The position numbers and the translations under genes are program-made. This document shows positions 31,420-42,537 of a stretch of DNA of 64,000 nt, piece after piece (within the stretch, counting starts at the first letter, position 1; each line of letters opens with the position of its first letter). The notes below the pieces were generated by a model, which saw only the letters and a list, made by a program, of their open reading frames with translations, ran no database searches and was not told where the DNA came from. Source of the DNA: Arachis hypogaea (lineage: Eukaryota; Streptophyta; Magnoliopsida; Fabales; Fabaceae); contig NC_092051.1 of NCBI RefSeq assembly GCF_003086295.3, forward strand, positions 71,301,772 to 71,365,771, given 5' to 3'.

Positions 31420-32431
31420 TTGTTCGTGTTTGGACAACTAACGGTTTATTTTGTTGCCTAGATTAGGAAAAAATTTCTTTTTTTTTTTGGTTTAGAGTCT
31501 TTTTATAATTTATCCCTTGTTAAAATACTTTAAACTTATAGCTCAGTTATTTAGAACGTGGTGTTTATGTTCATGATAATTGGCTATCATATTTTAAAAA
31601 AAAAACTTTTTTTCAAAAATAATTTTTCTATTAAATCCTGTGCCAAACTTTAAGTTTGGTGTTTTCAAAAATAATCTTTCTTAAAATTTTCGAAAATTCC
31701 ATAACTCATTTGGCTAGAGCGTTAATCTGTGTTCATGGTAATTGGGTTAGAGTCTTTTATACTCTTTTCAAAACCTTCTTTTTCATAAATAATATTTTCC
31801 CTATTAAATTGTATGCCAAACTTTAAGTTTGGTGTTTTCTTGTTGAATTCCCTTTGGTTTTCGAAAATTTGGTTTGGTTTTCTAAAAATTTTAAGTTTGG
31901 TGTTCTTTCTTCATGTTCTTGTGTTCTTGTGAGTCTTCAAAGTGTTCTTGAGTTTTCCTTGTGTCTTGATCTTAAAATTTTTAAGTTTGGTGTTCCTTGG
32001 TGTTTTCCCTCCAAAATTTTCAAAAAACAAGGAGCATTAGATCTAAAAATTTTAAATCTTGTACTATCTTATTGTTTCTCTCTCTCCTCACTAAATTCAA
32101 AAATATCTTTTCAAAATATCTTTTCTAACTTCCTAACTTCTTATCTTTTCAAAATTTGTTTCAACTAACTAACTAACTTTTTGTTTGTTTCTTAACTTTT
32201 TCAAAACTACCTAACTAACTCTCTCTCTCTAATTTTCGAAAATATCTTCCCTCTTTTTCAAAAATTTCTTTTTTTTTTAACTAATTAATTTTTATTTTCT
32301 TTTACGAAAAAAAATTTTAATTTCAAAACTCAAATTCTTTTTAGTTATTTTATTTTATTTAAGTATTTACTTCTTATAAAATAAAATAAATAAAAAGATA
32401 AATCAGTCCAAGTTATATCCATATATCCATC
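31420..32431 (+). other. Element C 5' leader
   Basis: A 1-kb AT-rich untranslated leader lies between the primer site and the gag ATG. It has four TAAGTTTGGTG copies (31651, 31824, 31892 and 31982) and long T-rich runs. An ORF at 31854-32168 uses repeated TTTAAGTTTGGTGTT sequence and I do not support it as a gene. Packaging signals would be expected here but none can be recognised. Confidence 0.75.
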
Positions 32432-35400
32432 ATGGACATAAGTGGAAATGAACAGTCCAGGAGGACTCTGGGGTCATATTCTAACCCCTCTACTGCTTCA
32501 TATGGGAGTAGCATATGCATACCCTCCATTGGAGTTAGTAGCTTTGAGTTGAATCCTCAGCTCATTATCATGGTGCAGCAAAGTTGCCAGTATTCCGGTC
32601 TTCCCCAGGAAGAACCTACAGAGTTTCTGGCACAATTTTTACAAATTACTGACACAGTACATGATAAGGAAATAGATCAGGATGTCTACAGACTATTACT
32701 GTTTCCATTTGCTGTAAAAGATCAAGCTAAGAGGTGGTTAAATAACCAACCTAAGGCCAGCATAAGAACATGGAAACAGCTGACAGAAAAATTCCTGAAT
32801 CAGTATTTTCCTCCAAAAAGGATGACACAGCTAAGGCTGGACATCCAAGGCTTTAAACAAGGAGATAATGAATCTCTTTATGATGCCTGGGAGAGATACA
32901 GAGAGATGCTACGAAAATGCCCCTCTGAAATGTTTTCAGAGTGGGTTCAGTTAGATATCTTCTACTATGGGCTTGCAGAAGGAGCTCAGATGTCTCTAGA
33001 CTACTCAGCTGGTGGATCTATCCATATGAGCAAGACAATTGAAGAGGCTCAAGAGCTCATTGATACAGTTGCCAGGAATCAGCATCTGTATCTAAGCAGC
33101 AACCCTTCCATGAATGAAGAGGTTAAAACAGTAACTGCTGAATTCAGTACTGTAAAACAAGCTGCTGAATTCAATCAGCAATTGGATTTTCTAACAAAGC
33201 AGTTAGCTGAATTCAAGGACAGGCTACAGGAGACAAGGATAGCTAATATACATATGGACGAACAGTTTAAGCAAACAAAGCAGCAGCTATCAAGGCAAAT
33301 AGCAGAAGAATGCCAAGCAGTTCAATTAAGAAGTGGAAAAACATTAAATACCCCACCTCAAGGCATCAAAAATTCAAGAAATGAGCGACCCACCAAAGAT
33401 TCACCTGAGGACAGTAAGAGCCCAGGGAAAAATAATTCTGGCACTAAAACGCCAGAAAATGGGTGGAAGGCTGGCGCTGAATGCCCAGACCATGCCCAAA
33501 ACTGGCGTTCAGCGCCAGAAACAAGGCAGGATTGGCGTTCAACGCCAGAAATGGGCAGGAATCTGGCGTTGAACGCCCAAAATGGGCACATTTTTGGCGT
33601 TCAGGCGCCAGGAACAGACAGTGAGCTGGCATCTAACGTCACTCCAGCTTCTGACTCTGGCACTCAATTGCCAGTGAGGGATCAAACACACACAAGTGCT
33701 GATAACAACCCCTCTAAAAAGGCTCCTTTAACCACTAAGGTTGAGGAATATAAAGCCAAGATACCTTATCCTCAAAAACTCCGGAAAGAGGAGCAGGATA
33801 AGCAATTTGCTCGCTTTGCAGATTACCTAAGGACTCTTGAAATAAAGATTCCATTTGCAGAGGCACTTGAGCAAATACCTTCTTATGCCAAGTTCATGAA
33901 AGAGATCTTGAGTCATAAAAAGGAGTGGAGAGAAACAGAAAGAGTTCTCCTCACTGAAGAATGCAGTGCAGTCATTCTGAAAAGCTTTCCTGAAAAGCTT
34001 AAAGACCCTGGAAGTTTTCTGATACCATGCATATTAGAAGGTGATTGCACCAAGACAGCTTTATGCGATCTTGGGGCAAGCATCAACCTGATACCTGCAT
34101 CCACTATCAGGAAGCTTGGCTTAACTGAAGAAGTTAAACCAACCCGGATATGTCTCCAACTTGCTGATGGTTCCACTAAATACCCATCAGGCGTGATTGA
34201 GGACATGATTGTCAGAGTTGGGCCATTCGCCTTTCCCACTGACTTTGTTGTGCTGGAAATGGAGGAGCACAAGAGTGCTACTCTCATTCTAGGAAGACCC
34301 TTCCTAGCAACTGGACGATCCCTCATTGATGTCCAACAGGGGGAAATAACCCTGAGAGTCAATGATGATGAGTTTAAGTTGAACGCTGTCAAAGCCATGC
34401 AGCATCCAGACACATCAACAGACTGCATGAAAGTTGATCTCATTGACTCTTTGGTAGAAGAGATCAACATGGCTGAGAGTCTCGAATCAGAGTTGGAAGA
34501 CATCTTTAAAGATGTTCAGCCTGATTTGGAGGATTCAGAGGACATGAAAGAGCCTCTGAACTTTCTTCTGAAAGAGGAAAAACCTCCTAAACCCGAGCTC
34601 AAGCCACTACCACCATCCTTGAAATACGCATTTCTGGGAGAAGGTGACACTTTTCCAGTGATCATAAGCTCTGCTTTAAATTCACAGGAAGAGGAAGCAC
34701 TTATTCAAGTGCTAAGGACACACAAGACAGCTCTTGGGTGGTCCATAGGTGACCTTAAGGGCATAAGCCCAGCTAGATGCATGCACAAAATCCTATTGGA
34801 GGATAATGCCAAACCAGTGGTTCAACCACAAAGGCGGCTAAATCCAGCCATGAAGGAAGTGGTGCAGAAAGAGGTCACCAAATTACTAGAGGCTGGGATT
34901 ATTTATCCCATTTCTGATAGCCCCTGGGTGAGCCCTGTTCAAGTCGTCCCAAAAAAGGGAGGCATGACAGTGATTCATAATGAAAAAAATGAACTGGTTC
35001 CTACAAGAACAGTTACAGGGTGGCGCATGTGTATTGACTACAGAAGGCTCAATACAGCCACCAGAAAGGATCATTTTCCTTTACCATTCATAGACCAGAT
35101 GCTAGAGAGACTAGCAGGTCATGATTATTACTGCTTTTTGGATGGCTATTCAGGCTATAACCAGATCGCAGTGGATCCCCAAGATCAAGAGAAAACAGCA
35201 TTCACATGTCCATCTGGAGTGTTTGCTTATAGAAGGATGCCATTTGGGCTATGTAATGCGCCTGCAACCTTCCAGAGATGCATGCTCTCTATTTTCTCTG
35301 ACATGGTGGAAAAATTTCTGGAAGTCTTCATGGATGACTTCTCAGTATATGGAGACTCATTCAGCTCCTGTCTTGATCACCTGAAACTTGTTCTGAAAAG

Positions 35401-37216
35401 ATGCCAAGAAACCAACCTAGTTTTAAACTGGGAAAAGTGTCACTTCATGGTGACTGAAGGAATTGTTCTTGGGCATAAAATCTCAAACAAGGGAATAGAG
35501 GTGGATCAAGCAAAAATAGAGGTAATTGAAAAATTACCACCACCTGCCAATGTTAAGGCAATCAGAAGCTTTCTGGGGCATGCAGGATTCTATAGGAGGT
35601 TTATAAAGGATTTTTCAAAAATCGCAAAACCTCTAAGCAATCTGCTAGCTGCTGACACGCCATTTGTGTTTGACACAGCATGCCTGCAGGCGTTTGAAAC
35701 GCTGAAAGCTAAGCTGGTCACAGCACCAGTCATTTCTGCACCAGACTGGACATTGCCATTTGAGTTAATGTGTGATGCCAGTGATCATGCCATTGGTGCA
35801 GTATTGGGACAGAGGCATGACAAGCTTCTGCATGTCATTTATTATGCCAGTCGCGTTCTAAATGATGCCCAGAAAAATTACACAACCACAGAAAAAGAAC
35901 TACTTGCAGTGGTTTACGCCATTGATAAGTTCAGATCATACTTAGTAGGATCAAAAGTGATTGTGTATACTGACCATGCTGCTCTTAAATATCTACTCAC
36001 AAAGCAGGATTCAAAACCCAGGCTCATCAGATGGGTATTGCTTCTGCAAGAGTTTGATATAGAAATAAGAGACAGAAAAGGGACAGAGAACCAAGTGGCT
36101 GATCATCTGTCCCGGATAGAGCCAGTGGAAGGGACGTCCCTCTCCTTTCTTGAGATCTCTGAGACGTTCCCTGATGAGCATCTATTTGCCATTCAGGAAG
36201 CACCATGGTTTGCCGATATTGCAAACTATAAAGCTGCACGGTTCATACCCAAGGAGTACAATAGAATACAAAAGAAGAAATTAGTCACTGATGCAAAGTA
36301 CTACTTGTGGGATGAACCCTATCTCTTTAAGAGATGTGCAGACGAAATTATCCGTAGGTGTGTCCCCAGAGAGGAAGCACAGAGAATCCTATGGCATTGC
36401 CACAGATCTCAATATGGAGGCCATTTCGGAGGTGAGCGAACAGCCACCAAGGTCCTCCAATGTGGCTTCTATTGGCCCACACTCTATAAAGATTCCCGAG
36501 AGTTTGTACGTAATTGTGACAGTTGCCAAAGAGCTGGTAATCTGCCTCATGGTTACGCCATGCCTCAACAAGGAATCTTGGAAATTGAGTTGTTTGACGT
36601 ATGGGGAATTGACTTCATGGGACCTTTTCCACCATCATATTCAAACACTTATATTCTGGTGGCAGTTGACTATGTATCAAAATGGGTTGAGGCTATTGCC
36701 ACACCCACCAATGATACTAAAACAATGCTGAAGTTCCTCCAGAAACATATCTTTAGCAGGTTTGGTGTCCCTAGAGTGTTAATCAGTGATGGGGGCACTC
36801 ACTTCTGCAATAAACAGCTTTACTCTGCCATGGTTCGGTATGGAATTCGCCACAAAGTGGCCACTCCATATCATCCACAAACCAATGGGCAGGCTGAAGT
36901 CTCTAATAGAGAATTAAAGAGAATCCTGGAACGGACAGTAAATACCCGTAGAAAGGATTGGGCAAGGAGCTTGGATGATGCTCTGTGGGCTTACAGAACA
37001 GCATTCAAGACCCCTATAGGGACCTCTCCATACCAACTGGTGTATGGTAAGGCATGTCACCTGCCCGTGGAACTGGAACATAAGGCCTACTGGGCAACCA
37101 GATTCCTAAACTTTGATGCCAAATTAGCAGGAGAAAAAAGATTGCTCCAGCTAAATGAGCTAGAGGAGTTCAGATTCACAGCTTTCGAAAATGCCAAGCT
37201 ATATAAAGAAAAATAA
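32432..37216 (+). CDS. gag-pol: Element C Gag-Pol polyprotein (1594 aa)
   Basis: This single frame encodes all core functions of an Athila-type retrotransposon. The gag core is at about residues 86-180. The Athila hallmark AVQLRSGK is at 296-303. A hairpin-encoded Pro/Arg/Asn-rich linker is at about 336-414. The protease has DLGA at 546-549 and [16 protein letters not shown] downstream. Reverse transcriptase spans about 800-1020 with FMDDF at 966-970 and the Athila-type segment before [12 protein letters not shown]. RNase H has D1115, E1156 and D1181. Integrase has the zinc-binding H1324, H1331, C1362 and C1365 and the catalytic D1394, D1453 and E1489 (D-58-D-35-E spacing). No CCHC knuckle is visible in Gag. 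The frame ends at a TAA (37214-37216), but the next codons in the same frame continue the integrase tail, so the stop appears to be premature. Confidence 0.96.
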   Translation: MDISGNEQSRRTLGSYSNPSTASYGSSICIPSIGVSSFELNPQLIIMVQQSCQYSGLPQEEPTEFLAQFLQITDTVHDKEIDQDVYRLLLFPFAVKDQAKRWLNNQPKASIRTWKQLTEKFLNQYFPPKRMTQLRLDIQGFKQGDNESLYDAWERYREMLRKCPSEMFSEWVQLDIFYYGLAEGAQMSLDYSAGGSIHMSKTIEEAQELIDTVARNQHLYLSSNPSMNEEVKTVTAEFSTVKQAAEFNQQLDFLTKQLAEFKDRLQETRIANIHMDEQFKQTKQQLSRQIAEECQAVQLRSGKTLNTPPQGIKNSRNERPTKDSPEDSKSPGKNNSGTKTPENGWKAGAECPDHAQNWRSAPETRQDWRSTPEMGRNLALNAQNGHIFGVQAPGTDSELASNVTPASDSGTQLPVRDQTHTSADNNPSKKAPLTTKVEEYKAKIPYPQKLRKEEQDKQFARFADYLRTLEIKIPFAEALEQIPSYAKFMKEILSHKKEWRETERVLLTEECSAVILKSFPEKLKDPGSFLIPCILEGDCTKTALCDLGASINLIPASTIRKLGLTEEVKPTRICLQLADGSTKYPSGVIEDMIVRVGPFAFPTDFVVLEMEEHKSATLILGRPFLATGRSLIDVQQGEITLRVNDDEFKLNAVKAMQHPDTSTDCMKVDLIDSLVEEINMAESLESELEDIFKDVQPDLEDSEDMKEPLNFLLKEEKPPKPELKPLPPSLKYAFLGEGDTFPVIISSALNSQEEEALIQVLRTHKTALGWSIGDLKGISPARCMHKILLEDNAKPVVQPQRRLNPAMKEVVQKEVTKLLEAGIIYPISDSPWVSPVQVVPKKGGMTVIHNEKNELVPTRTVTGWRMCIDYRRLNTATRKDHFPLPFIDQMLERLAGHDYYCFLDGYSGYNQIAVDPQDQEKTAFTCPSGVFAYRRMPFGLCNAPATFQRCMLSIFSDMVEKFLEVFMDDFSVYGDSFSSCLDHLKLVLKRCQETNLVLNWEKCHFMVTEGIVLGHKISNKGIEVDQAKIEVIEKLPPPANVKAIRSFLGHAGFYRRFIKDFSKIAKPLSNLLAADTPFVFDTACLQAFETLKAKLVTAPVISAPDWTLPFELMCDASDHAIGAVLGQRHDKLLHVIYYASRVLNDAQKNYTTTEKELLAVVYAIDKFRSYLVGSKVIVYTDHAALKYLLTKQDSKPRLIRWVLLLQEFDIEIRDRKGTENQVADHLSRIEPVEGTSLSFLEISETFPDEHLFAIQEAPWFADIANYKAARFIPKEYNRIQKKKLVTDAKYYLWDEPYLFKRCADEIIRRCVPREEAQRILWHCHRSQYGGHFGGERTATKVLQCGFYWPTLYKDSREFVRNCDSCQRAGNLPHGYAMPQQGILEIELFDVWGIDFMGPFPPSYSNTYILVAVDYVSKWVEAIATPTNDTKTMLKFLQKHIFSRFGVPRVLISDGGTHFCNKQLYSAMVRYGIRHKVATPYHPQTNGQAEVSNRELKRILERTVNTRRKDWARSLDDALWAYRTAFKTPIGTSPYQLVYGKACHLPVELEHKAYWATRFLNFDAKLAGEKRLLQLNELEEFRFTAFENAKLYKEK
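33438..33674 (+). repeat. Hairpin array inside the element C coding region
   Basis: About eight units occur at spacings near 30 bp, between gag and protease and fully in frame. The clearest are CTGGCGCTGAATGCCCAG, CTGGCGTTCAGCGCCAG, TTGGCGTTCAACGCCAG and CTGGCGTTGAACGCCC; the outer ones are degenerate. They are translated as variants of [16 protein letters not shown] and NLALNAQNG. The same unit occurs in the LTR and 3' region. Confidence 0.92.
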
Positions 37217-37483
37217 AAAAAGTGGCATGACAGAAAGCTGTCATCTAGAATCTTTGAACCAGGACAGAAGGTTCTGTTGTTTAACTCTAGACTCAGGCTA
37301 TTCCCCAGGAAACTGAAATCCCGGTGGAGGGGACCATACGTGATTACAAGTGTATCACCATATGGTTATGTGGAGCTTCAAGATATTGATTCTGATAAGA
37401 AGTTCATTGTCAATGGACATAGAATCAAGCATTATCTAGAAGGCAACATTGAGCAAGAATGCTCAAGGCTGAAGCTAGATTAA
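37217..37483 (+). pseudogene. Integrase C-terminal tail after a nonsense codon
   Basis: This lies in the same frame as the polyprotein, directly after the TAA at 37214-37216. It encodes KKWHDRKL, then the GQKVLLF and RLFPRKLKSRWRGPY motifs typical of the Ty3/gypsy integrase C-terminal region, and ends VNGHRIKHYLE ... stop at 37481-37483. Together with the main frame it gives 1682 sense codons plus two stops. The loss of 88 residues probably impairs integrase, unless the stop is read through. Confidence 0.88.
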
Positions 37484-37518
37484 AAGCTCAGCAAGGTCCA
37501 GCTAAGGACATTAAAGAA

Positions 37519-37541
37519 GCGCTTGTTGGGAGGCAACCCAA
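37519..37541 (+). promoter_or_regulatory. Conserved post-coding motif, element C
   Basis: GCGCTTGTTGGGAGGCAACC followed by CAA, 36 bp after the integrase-tail stop codon. Confidence 0.5.
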
Positions 37542-37670
37542 TTTTTATTTACTTTCATGGTTTTTCATGTTTTGTTAGGTTCATGATCATGTGGAGTCAC
37601 AAAACAAATATTAAAAATTGAAAACAGAATCAAAAACAGCAGAAGAAAAATCACACCCTGGAGGAAGCAC

Positions 37671-37846
37671 CTGTCTGGCGTTCAACGCCAGAACAGAGCA
37701 TGGTTCTGGCGCTGAACGCCCAAAATGGGCAACATCCTGGCGCTGAACGCCCAGACCAAGCATGGTTCTGGCGTTCAACGCCAGAAATGGCTAGTAAATG
37801 GGCGTTGAACGCCCAAAATGGGCACCAACATGGCGCTGAACGCCCA
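37671..37846 (+). repeat. Hairpin array in 3' region of C
   Basis: Six units, mostly CTGGCGTTCAACGCCAG and TGGCGCTGAACGCCCA, the same as in the truncated left copy. Confidence 0.9.
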
Positions 37847-38091
37847 GAGTTGTGTGCAAGGGAATTTTGCATGCCCAAATTGGTGCAGGAATGTAAATGC
37901 CTTGACACCTCAAGATCTGTGGACCTCACAGAATCATTTCAAGATCTGTGGACCCCACAGGATCCCTACCTTCCCTCCTCATAATCCTAGTTTTTTTTTT
38001 CTTTCCACATCTTCTTTTTCATCTATTCCCTCTTCTTTTGCTCGAGGGCGAGCAACATTCTAAGTTTGGTGTGGTAAAACAATTATGTGAA

Positions 38092-38161
38092 GGATCTATA
38101 GCTCAGTGGTAGAACATGTGGCTGCAAATCAAGAGATACTTCAGGGGATGCACTTCCCTCC
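38092..38161 (+). ncRNA. tRNA-Cys-like sequence (5' half) in element C
   Basis: Identical to 28471-28540. Box A (TAGCTCAGTGG), D-arm, anticodon arm and GCA anticodon are recognisable, but the T-arm is lost. It is probably a captured tRNA fragment and not a functional tRNA gene. The orientation is the same as the element. Confidence 0.65.
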
Positions 38162-39463
38162 ACATAATTATTGGAAGCAACTGAGGATAGAAATACCAAA
38201 AATCACTAGGAATCAAGCCACAAAGGCAAGGAAGAGACATAAAAGAGCTCAAGAACATCATTGGTGCCTCAAGAAGGAAATGCCATCATCACTAAGGTGG
38301 ACTCGTTCCTTGTTCTTACTTTCTCTGTTTTTCGTTTTCTCTATGTTAAGTGCTTATCTATGTTTGTGTCTTCATTACATGATCATTAGTAGTAATTAGT
38401 GTCTAATTTGATTTTATCCCCAATTAAGTTATAGTCTATTTTTCTCATCATCAGCAAACATGAATAAAATAGTAGATCTTTTGAATAAGAGGCAATAAAA
38501 TTTCGAGTTTTTAATAAGAAAAATTCTAATTAGTAACATGTGGTGGCAACGCTTTCTGTCTTCTGAATGAATGCTTGAACAGTGCATATGTCTTTTGAAT
38601 TTGTTGTTTAAGACTGTTAAATATGTTGGCTCTTGAAAGAATGATGAACATGAGACATGTTATTGATAATCTGAAAAATCATAAAAATGATTCTTGAAGC
38701 AAGAAAAAGCAGCAAAGAACAAAGCTTGCAGAAAAATATATATATATATATGTATATTAAAATAGGCGAAAAAAATAGAAAGAAAAAGAAAAAGCAAGCA
38801 GAAAAAGCCAAAAGCTCTTAAAACCAAGAGGCAAGAGCAAAAAGCCAATAACCCTTAAAACCAAAAGGCAAGGGCAAATAAAAAGGATCCCAAGGCTTTG
38901 AGCATCAGTGGATAGGAGGGCCTAAAGGAATAAAATCCTGGTCTAAGCGGCTAAACCAAGATGTCCCTACACATGTGCTTGTGGCGTGAAGGTGTCAAGT
39001 GAAAACTTGAGACTGAGCGGTTAAAGTCAGGGTCCAAGGCAAAAAGAAGAGTGTGCTTAAGAACTCTGGACACCTCTAATTGGGGACTTTAGCAAAGCTG
39101 AGTCACAATCTAAAAGGTTCACCCAATTATGTGTCTGTGGCATTTATGTATCCGGTGGTAATACTGGAAAACAAAGTGCTTAGGGCCACGGCCAAGACTC
39201 ATAAAATAGCTGTGTTCAAGAATCATCACACTGAAATAGGGGAATCAATAACACTATCTGAATTCTAAGTTCCTATAGATGCCAATCACTCTGAGCTTCA
39301 ATGGATAAAGTGAGATGCCAAAACTGTTCAGAAGCAAAAAGCTACTAGTCCCGCTCATCTAATTAGAATCTGAGCTTCACTCAAAAACTCTGAGATATTA
39401 TTGCTTCTCAACCTATTAGTCTTCTATTTTATTTGTCTCGTTGCCTGAGGACAAGCAACAGTT

Positions 39464-39477
39464 TAAGTTTGGTGTTG
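39464..39477 (+). promoter_or_regulatory. Position of the polypurine tract, element C
   Basis: AAGTTTGGTGTTG directly precedes the 3' LTR. It is not a purine run. The same motif is at 29842-29854 and in element B. Confidence 0.6.
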
Positions 39478-41018
39478 TGATGAGCGGATGTTTTATACGC
39501 TTTTTGGGGTTAATTTCATATAGTTTTGAGTATGTTCTAGTTAGTTTTTAGTTTATTTCCATTAGTTTTTAGGAAAAATTCATATTTCTGGACTTTACAT
39601 TGAGTTGTGTGTTTTTCTGTAATTTCAGGTATTTTTCTGGCTGAAATTGAAGGAGCTGAGCAAAAATCTGATTCAGGCTGAAAAAGGACTACTGATGCTG
39701 TTGGATTCTGACCTCCCTACACTCAAAGTAGATTTTCTGGAGCTACAGAACTCGAAATGGCATGCTTCCAATTGCGTTGGAAAGTAGACATCCAGGGCTT
39801 TCCAGCAATATATAATAGTCCATACTTTGCACAAGGAAAGACGACGTAAACTGGCGTTCAACGCCAGTTCTCTGCCCAATTCTGGCGTCCAGCGCCAGAA
39901 AAGGATCAAAAGCTGGAGTTGAACGCCCAAACTGGCACAAAAACTGGCGTTCAACTCCACAAATGGCCTCTGCACGTGACTCACTCAAATCTCAGCCCCA
40001 GCACACACCAAGTGGGCCCCAGAAGTGGATCTCTGCATCATCCATCATAATCCACTCATATTTTGTAACCCTAGGCTACTAGTTTAGTATTTAAACAACT
40101 TTTAGAGACTTATTTTGTATCTCATGACATTTCAGATCTAAACTTTGTATTTTCTGACGGCATGAGTCTCTAAACCCCATTGTTGGGGGTGAGGAGCTCT
40201 GCTGTGTCTCGATGAATTAATGCAAGTATTTCTGTTTTCCATTCAAACACGCTTGTTCCTATCTAAGATGTTCATTCGCGCTTAACTGTGATGGAGGTGA
40301 TGATCTGTGACAATCATCACCTCCCTCAGATCATGAACGTGTGCCTGACAACCACCTCCGTTCTATATACGATTGAATGAGGATCTCTTAGATTCCTTAA
40401 TCAGAATCTCCGTGGTATAAGCTAGAATTGATGGCGGCATTCATGAGAATCCAGAAAGTCTAAACCTTGTCTGTGGTATTCCGAGTAGGATTCAAGGATT
40501 GAATGACTGTGACGAGCTTCAAACTCCTGAAGGCTGGGCGTTAGTGACAGACGCAAAAGGATAGTAAATCCTATTCCAACCGGATCGAGAACCAACCAGT
40601 GATTAGCCGTGCTGTGACAGAGCGCGTGAGCGTAGTTTTCACTGGAAGGATGGAAGGTAGCCATTGACAACGGTGATCCACCAACACACAGCTTGCCATA
40701 GGAGGACGTGCGTGCGTGAATCAGAAGACAGAGAAAAGCAGAGATTCAGAAGACAAAGCATCTCCAAAACTCCAACATATTCTCCATTACTGCACAACAA
40801 GTAACCTTTAATTTATGCTCTCTTGGTTATTCGTAATTCAACTGATAAACATAATTGACTTCCTGACTAAGATTTACAAGATAACCATAGATTGCTTCAA
40901 ACCAACAATCTCCGTGGGATTCGACCCTTACTCACGTGAGGTATTACTTGGACGACCCAGTGCACTTGCTGGTTAGTGGTACGCGTTGTGAAAAGTGTGA
41001 TTCACAATTCGTGCACCA
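39478..41018 (+). repeat. 3' LTR of element C
   Basis: 1541 bp, TGATGAGCGG to GTGCACCA. I noticed only one base difference from the left LTR (G at about 31112 versus A here). It is followed by satellite. Confidence 0.95.
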
Positions 41019-42504
41019 ATAACGTAAAAAAAAAAAAGGAAAAAACCGAGAAAAAATCGAGAAAAAACTGTGAAAAAAAAATCGGAGGAGCTTGCCAAAG
41101 ATGAGGCCATTACGGCTTGCCTTTAGGTGTCCTCCTCAAGATAGCGTCATTTAAAGAACGAGGGTCAGCACAACGTAAAAAAAAAAAAAAAACACACCTG
41201 AGGAGCCTGCCGAAGATGAGGCCATTACAGCTCGCCCTTAGGTGTCCTCCTCGGGATAGCGTCATTTAAAGAACGAGTGTCAGCAGAACGTAAAATAAAA
41301 AAAAAAACCGGAGGAGCCTGCCGAAGATGAGGCCATTACGGCTCGTGTTTAGGTGTCCTCTTCGGTATAGCGTCATTTAAAGAACGAGTGTCAGCACAAC
41401 GTAAAAAAAAAAAGAAAAAAAACGGAGGAGCCTGCCGAAGATGAGACCATTATGGCTCGCCTTTAGGTGTCCTCCTCGGGATAGCGTCATTTAAAGAACG
41501 AGTGTCAGCACAACGTAAAAAAAAAAAAAGGGAAAAAACCGAGAAAAAAATGTGAAAAAAAAATCGGAGGAGCTTGCGAAAGATGAGGCCATTACGGCTT
41601 GCCTTTAGGTGTCATCCTCAGGATAGCGTCATTTAAAGAACGAGGGTCAGCACAACGTAAAAAAAAAAAAAAAAAAAACTCCTGAGGACCCTGCCGAAGA
41701 TGAGGCCATTACGGCTCGCCCTTAGGTGTCCTCCTCTGGATAGCGTCATTTAAAGAACGAGTGTCCGTAGAACGTAAAATAAAAAAAAAAAAAAACAGAG
41801 GAGCCTGCCGAAGATGAGGCCATTACGGCTCGTGTTTAGGTGTCCTCCTCGGGATAGTGTCATTTAAAGAACGAGTGTCAGCACAACGTAAAAAAAAATA
41901 AAAAAAAGGGAGGGGGGAGGGAACCGGAAAAAAAACTTTGAAAAAAAACCGAAGGAGCTTCCCAAAGATGAGAACGTTACGGCTCGCCTTTAGGTGTCCT
42001 CCTCAGGATAGCGTCATTTAAAGAACGAGGGTCAGCACAACGTAAAAAAAAAAAAAAATCGGAGGAGCCTGCCGAAGATGAGGCCTTTACGGCTCGCGTT
42101 TAGGTGTCGTCCTCGGGATTGCGTCATTTAAAGAACGAGTGTCAGCACAAAGTAAAAAAAAAAAAAAAACCGTGAGGAGCCTGCCGAAGATGAGGCTGTT
42201 ACAGCTCGCCTTTAGGTGTCCTCCTCGGGATAGCGTCATTTAAAGAACGAGGGTCAGCACAACATAAAAAAAAAAACGGAGGAGCCTGCCGAAGATGAGA
42301 CCATTATGGCTCGCCTTTAGGTGTCCTCCTCGGGATAGCGTCATTTAAAGAACGAGTATCAGCACAACGTAAAAAAAAAAAGGGAAAAAACCGAGAAAAA
42401 ACTGTGAAAAAAAATCGGAGGAGGTTGCCAAAGATGAGGCCATTACGGCTTGCCTTTAAGTGTCCTCCTCAAGATAGCGTCATTTAAAGAACGAGGATCA
42501 GCAC

Positions 42505-42537
<33 letters not shown>

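Larger units (their letters stand above)
37484..39477 (+). other. Element C 3' non-coding region
   Basis: Two kilobases without a convincing ORF; an envelope-like gene, which some Athila elements carry here, is not seen. It contains the conserved GGGAGGCAACCCA block, a hairpin array, the tRNA-Cys-like segment, an (AT)n run near 38738-38754, an imperfect direct repeat of about 35 bp (AAACCAAGAGGCAAGAGC and AAACCAAAAGGCAAGGGC), and TAAGTTTGGTGTTG at the LTR edge. Confidence 0.8.
29855..41018 (+). mobile_element. Element C: near-intact autonomous Athila-type LTR retrotransposon (11.2 kb)
   Basis: It has LTRs at 29855-31395 and 39478-41018, both 1541 bp, in which I noticed a single base difference. 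The priming site for tRNA-Asp is at 31402-31419. One long frame encodes Gag, protease, reverse transcriptase, RNase H and integrase, broken only by one stop near the integrase C-end. A 2-kb 3' non-coding region follows; no envelope-like ORF is visible there. Its left neighbour is the truncated copy, so the left LTR is shared. The right edge is followed by satellite (ATAACGTAAA). The near-identical LTRs imply very recent insertion or conversion. Confidence 0.95.

Noticed and set aside
33913..34503. A 196-aa ORF on the opposite strand of the protease region
   Set aside because: It is a shadow of the polyprotein frame, whose motifs are unmistakable on the plus strand.
37484..39477. An envelope-like gene downstream of pol in element C, as some Athila elements have
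   Set aside because: The longest ORFs are about 60-100 aa, overlap hairpins or the tRNA-like segment, and show no signal peptide or membrane pattern.
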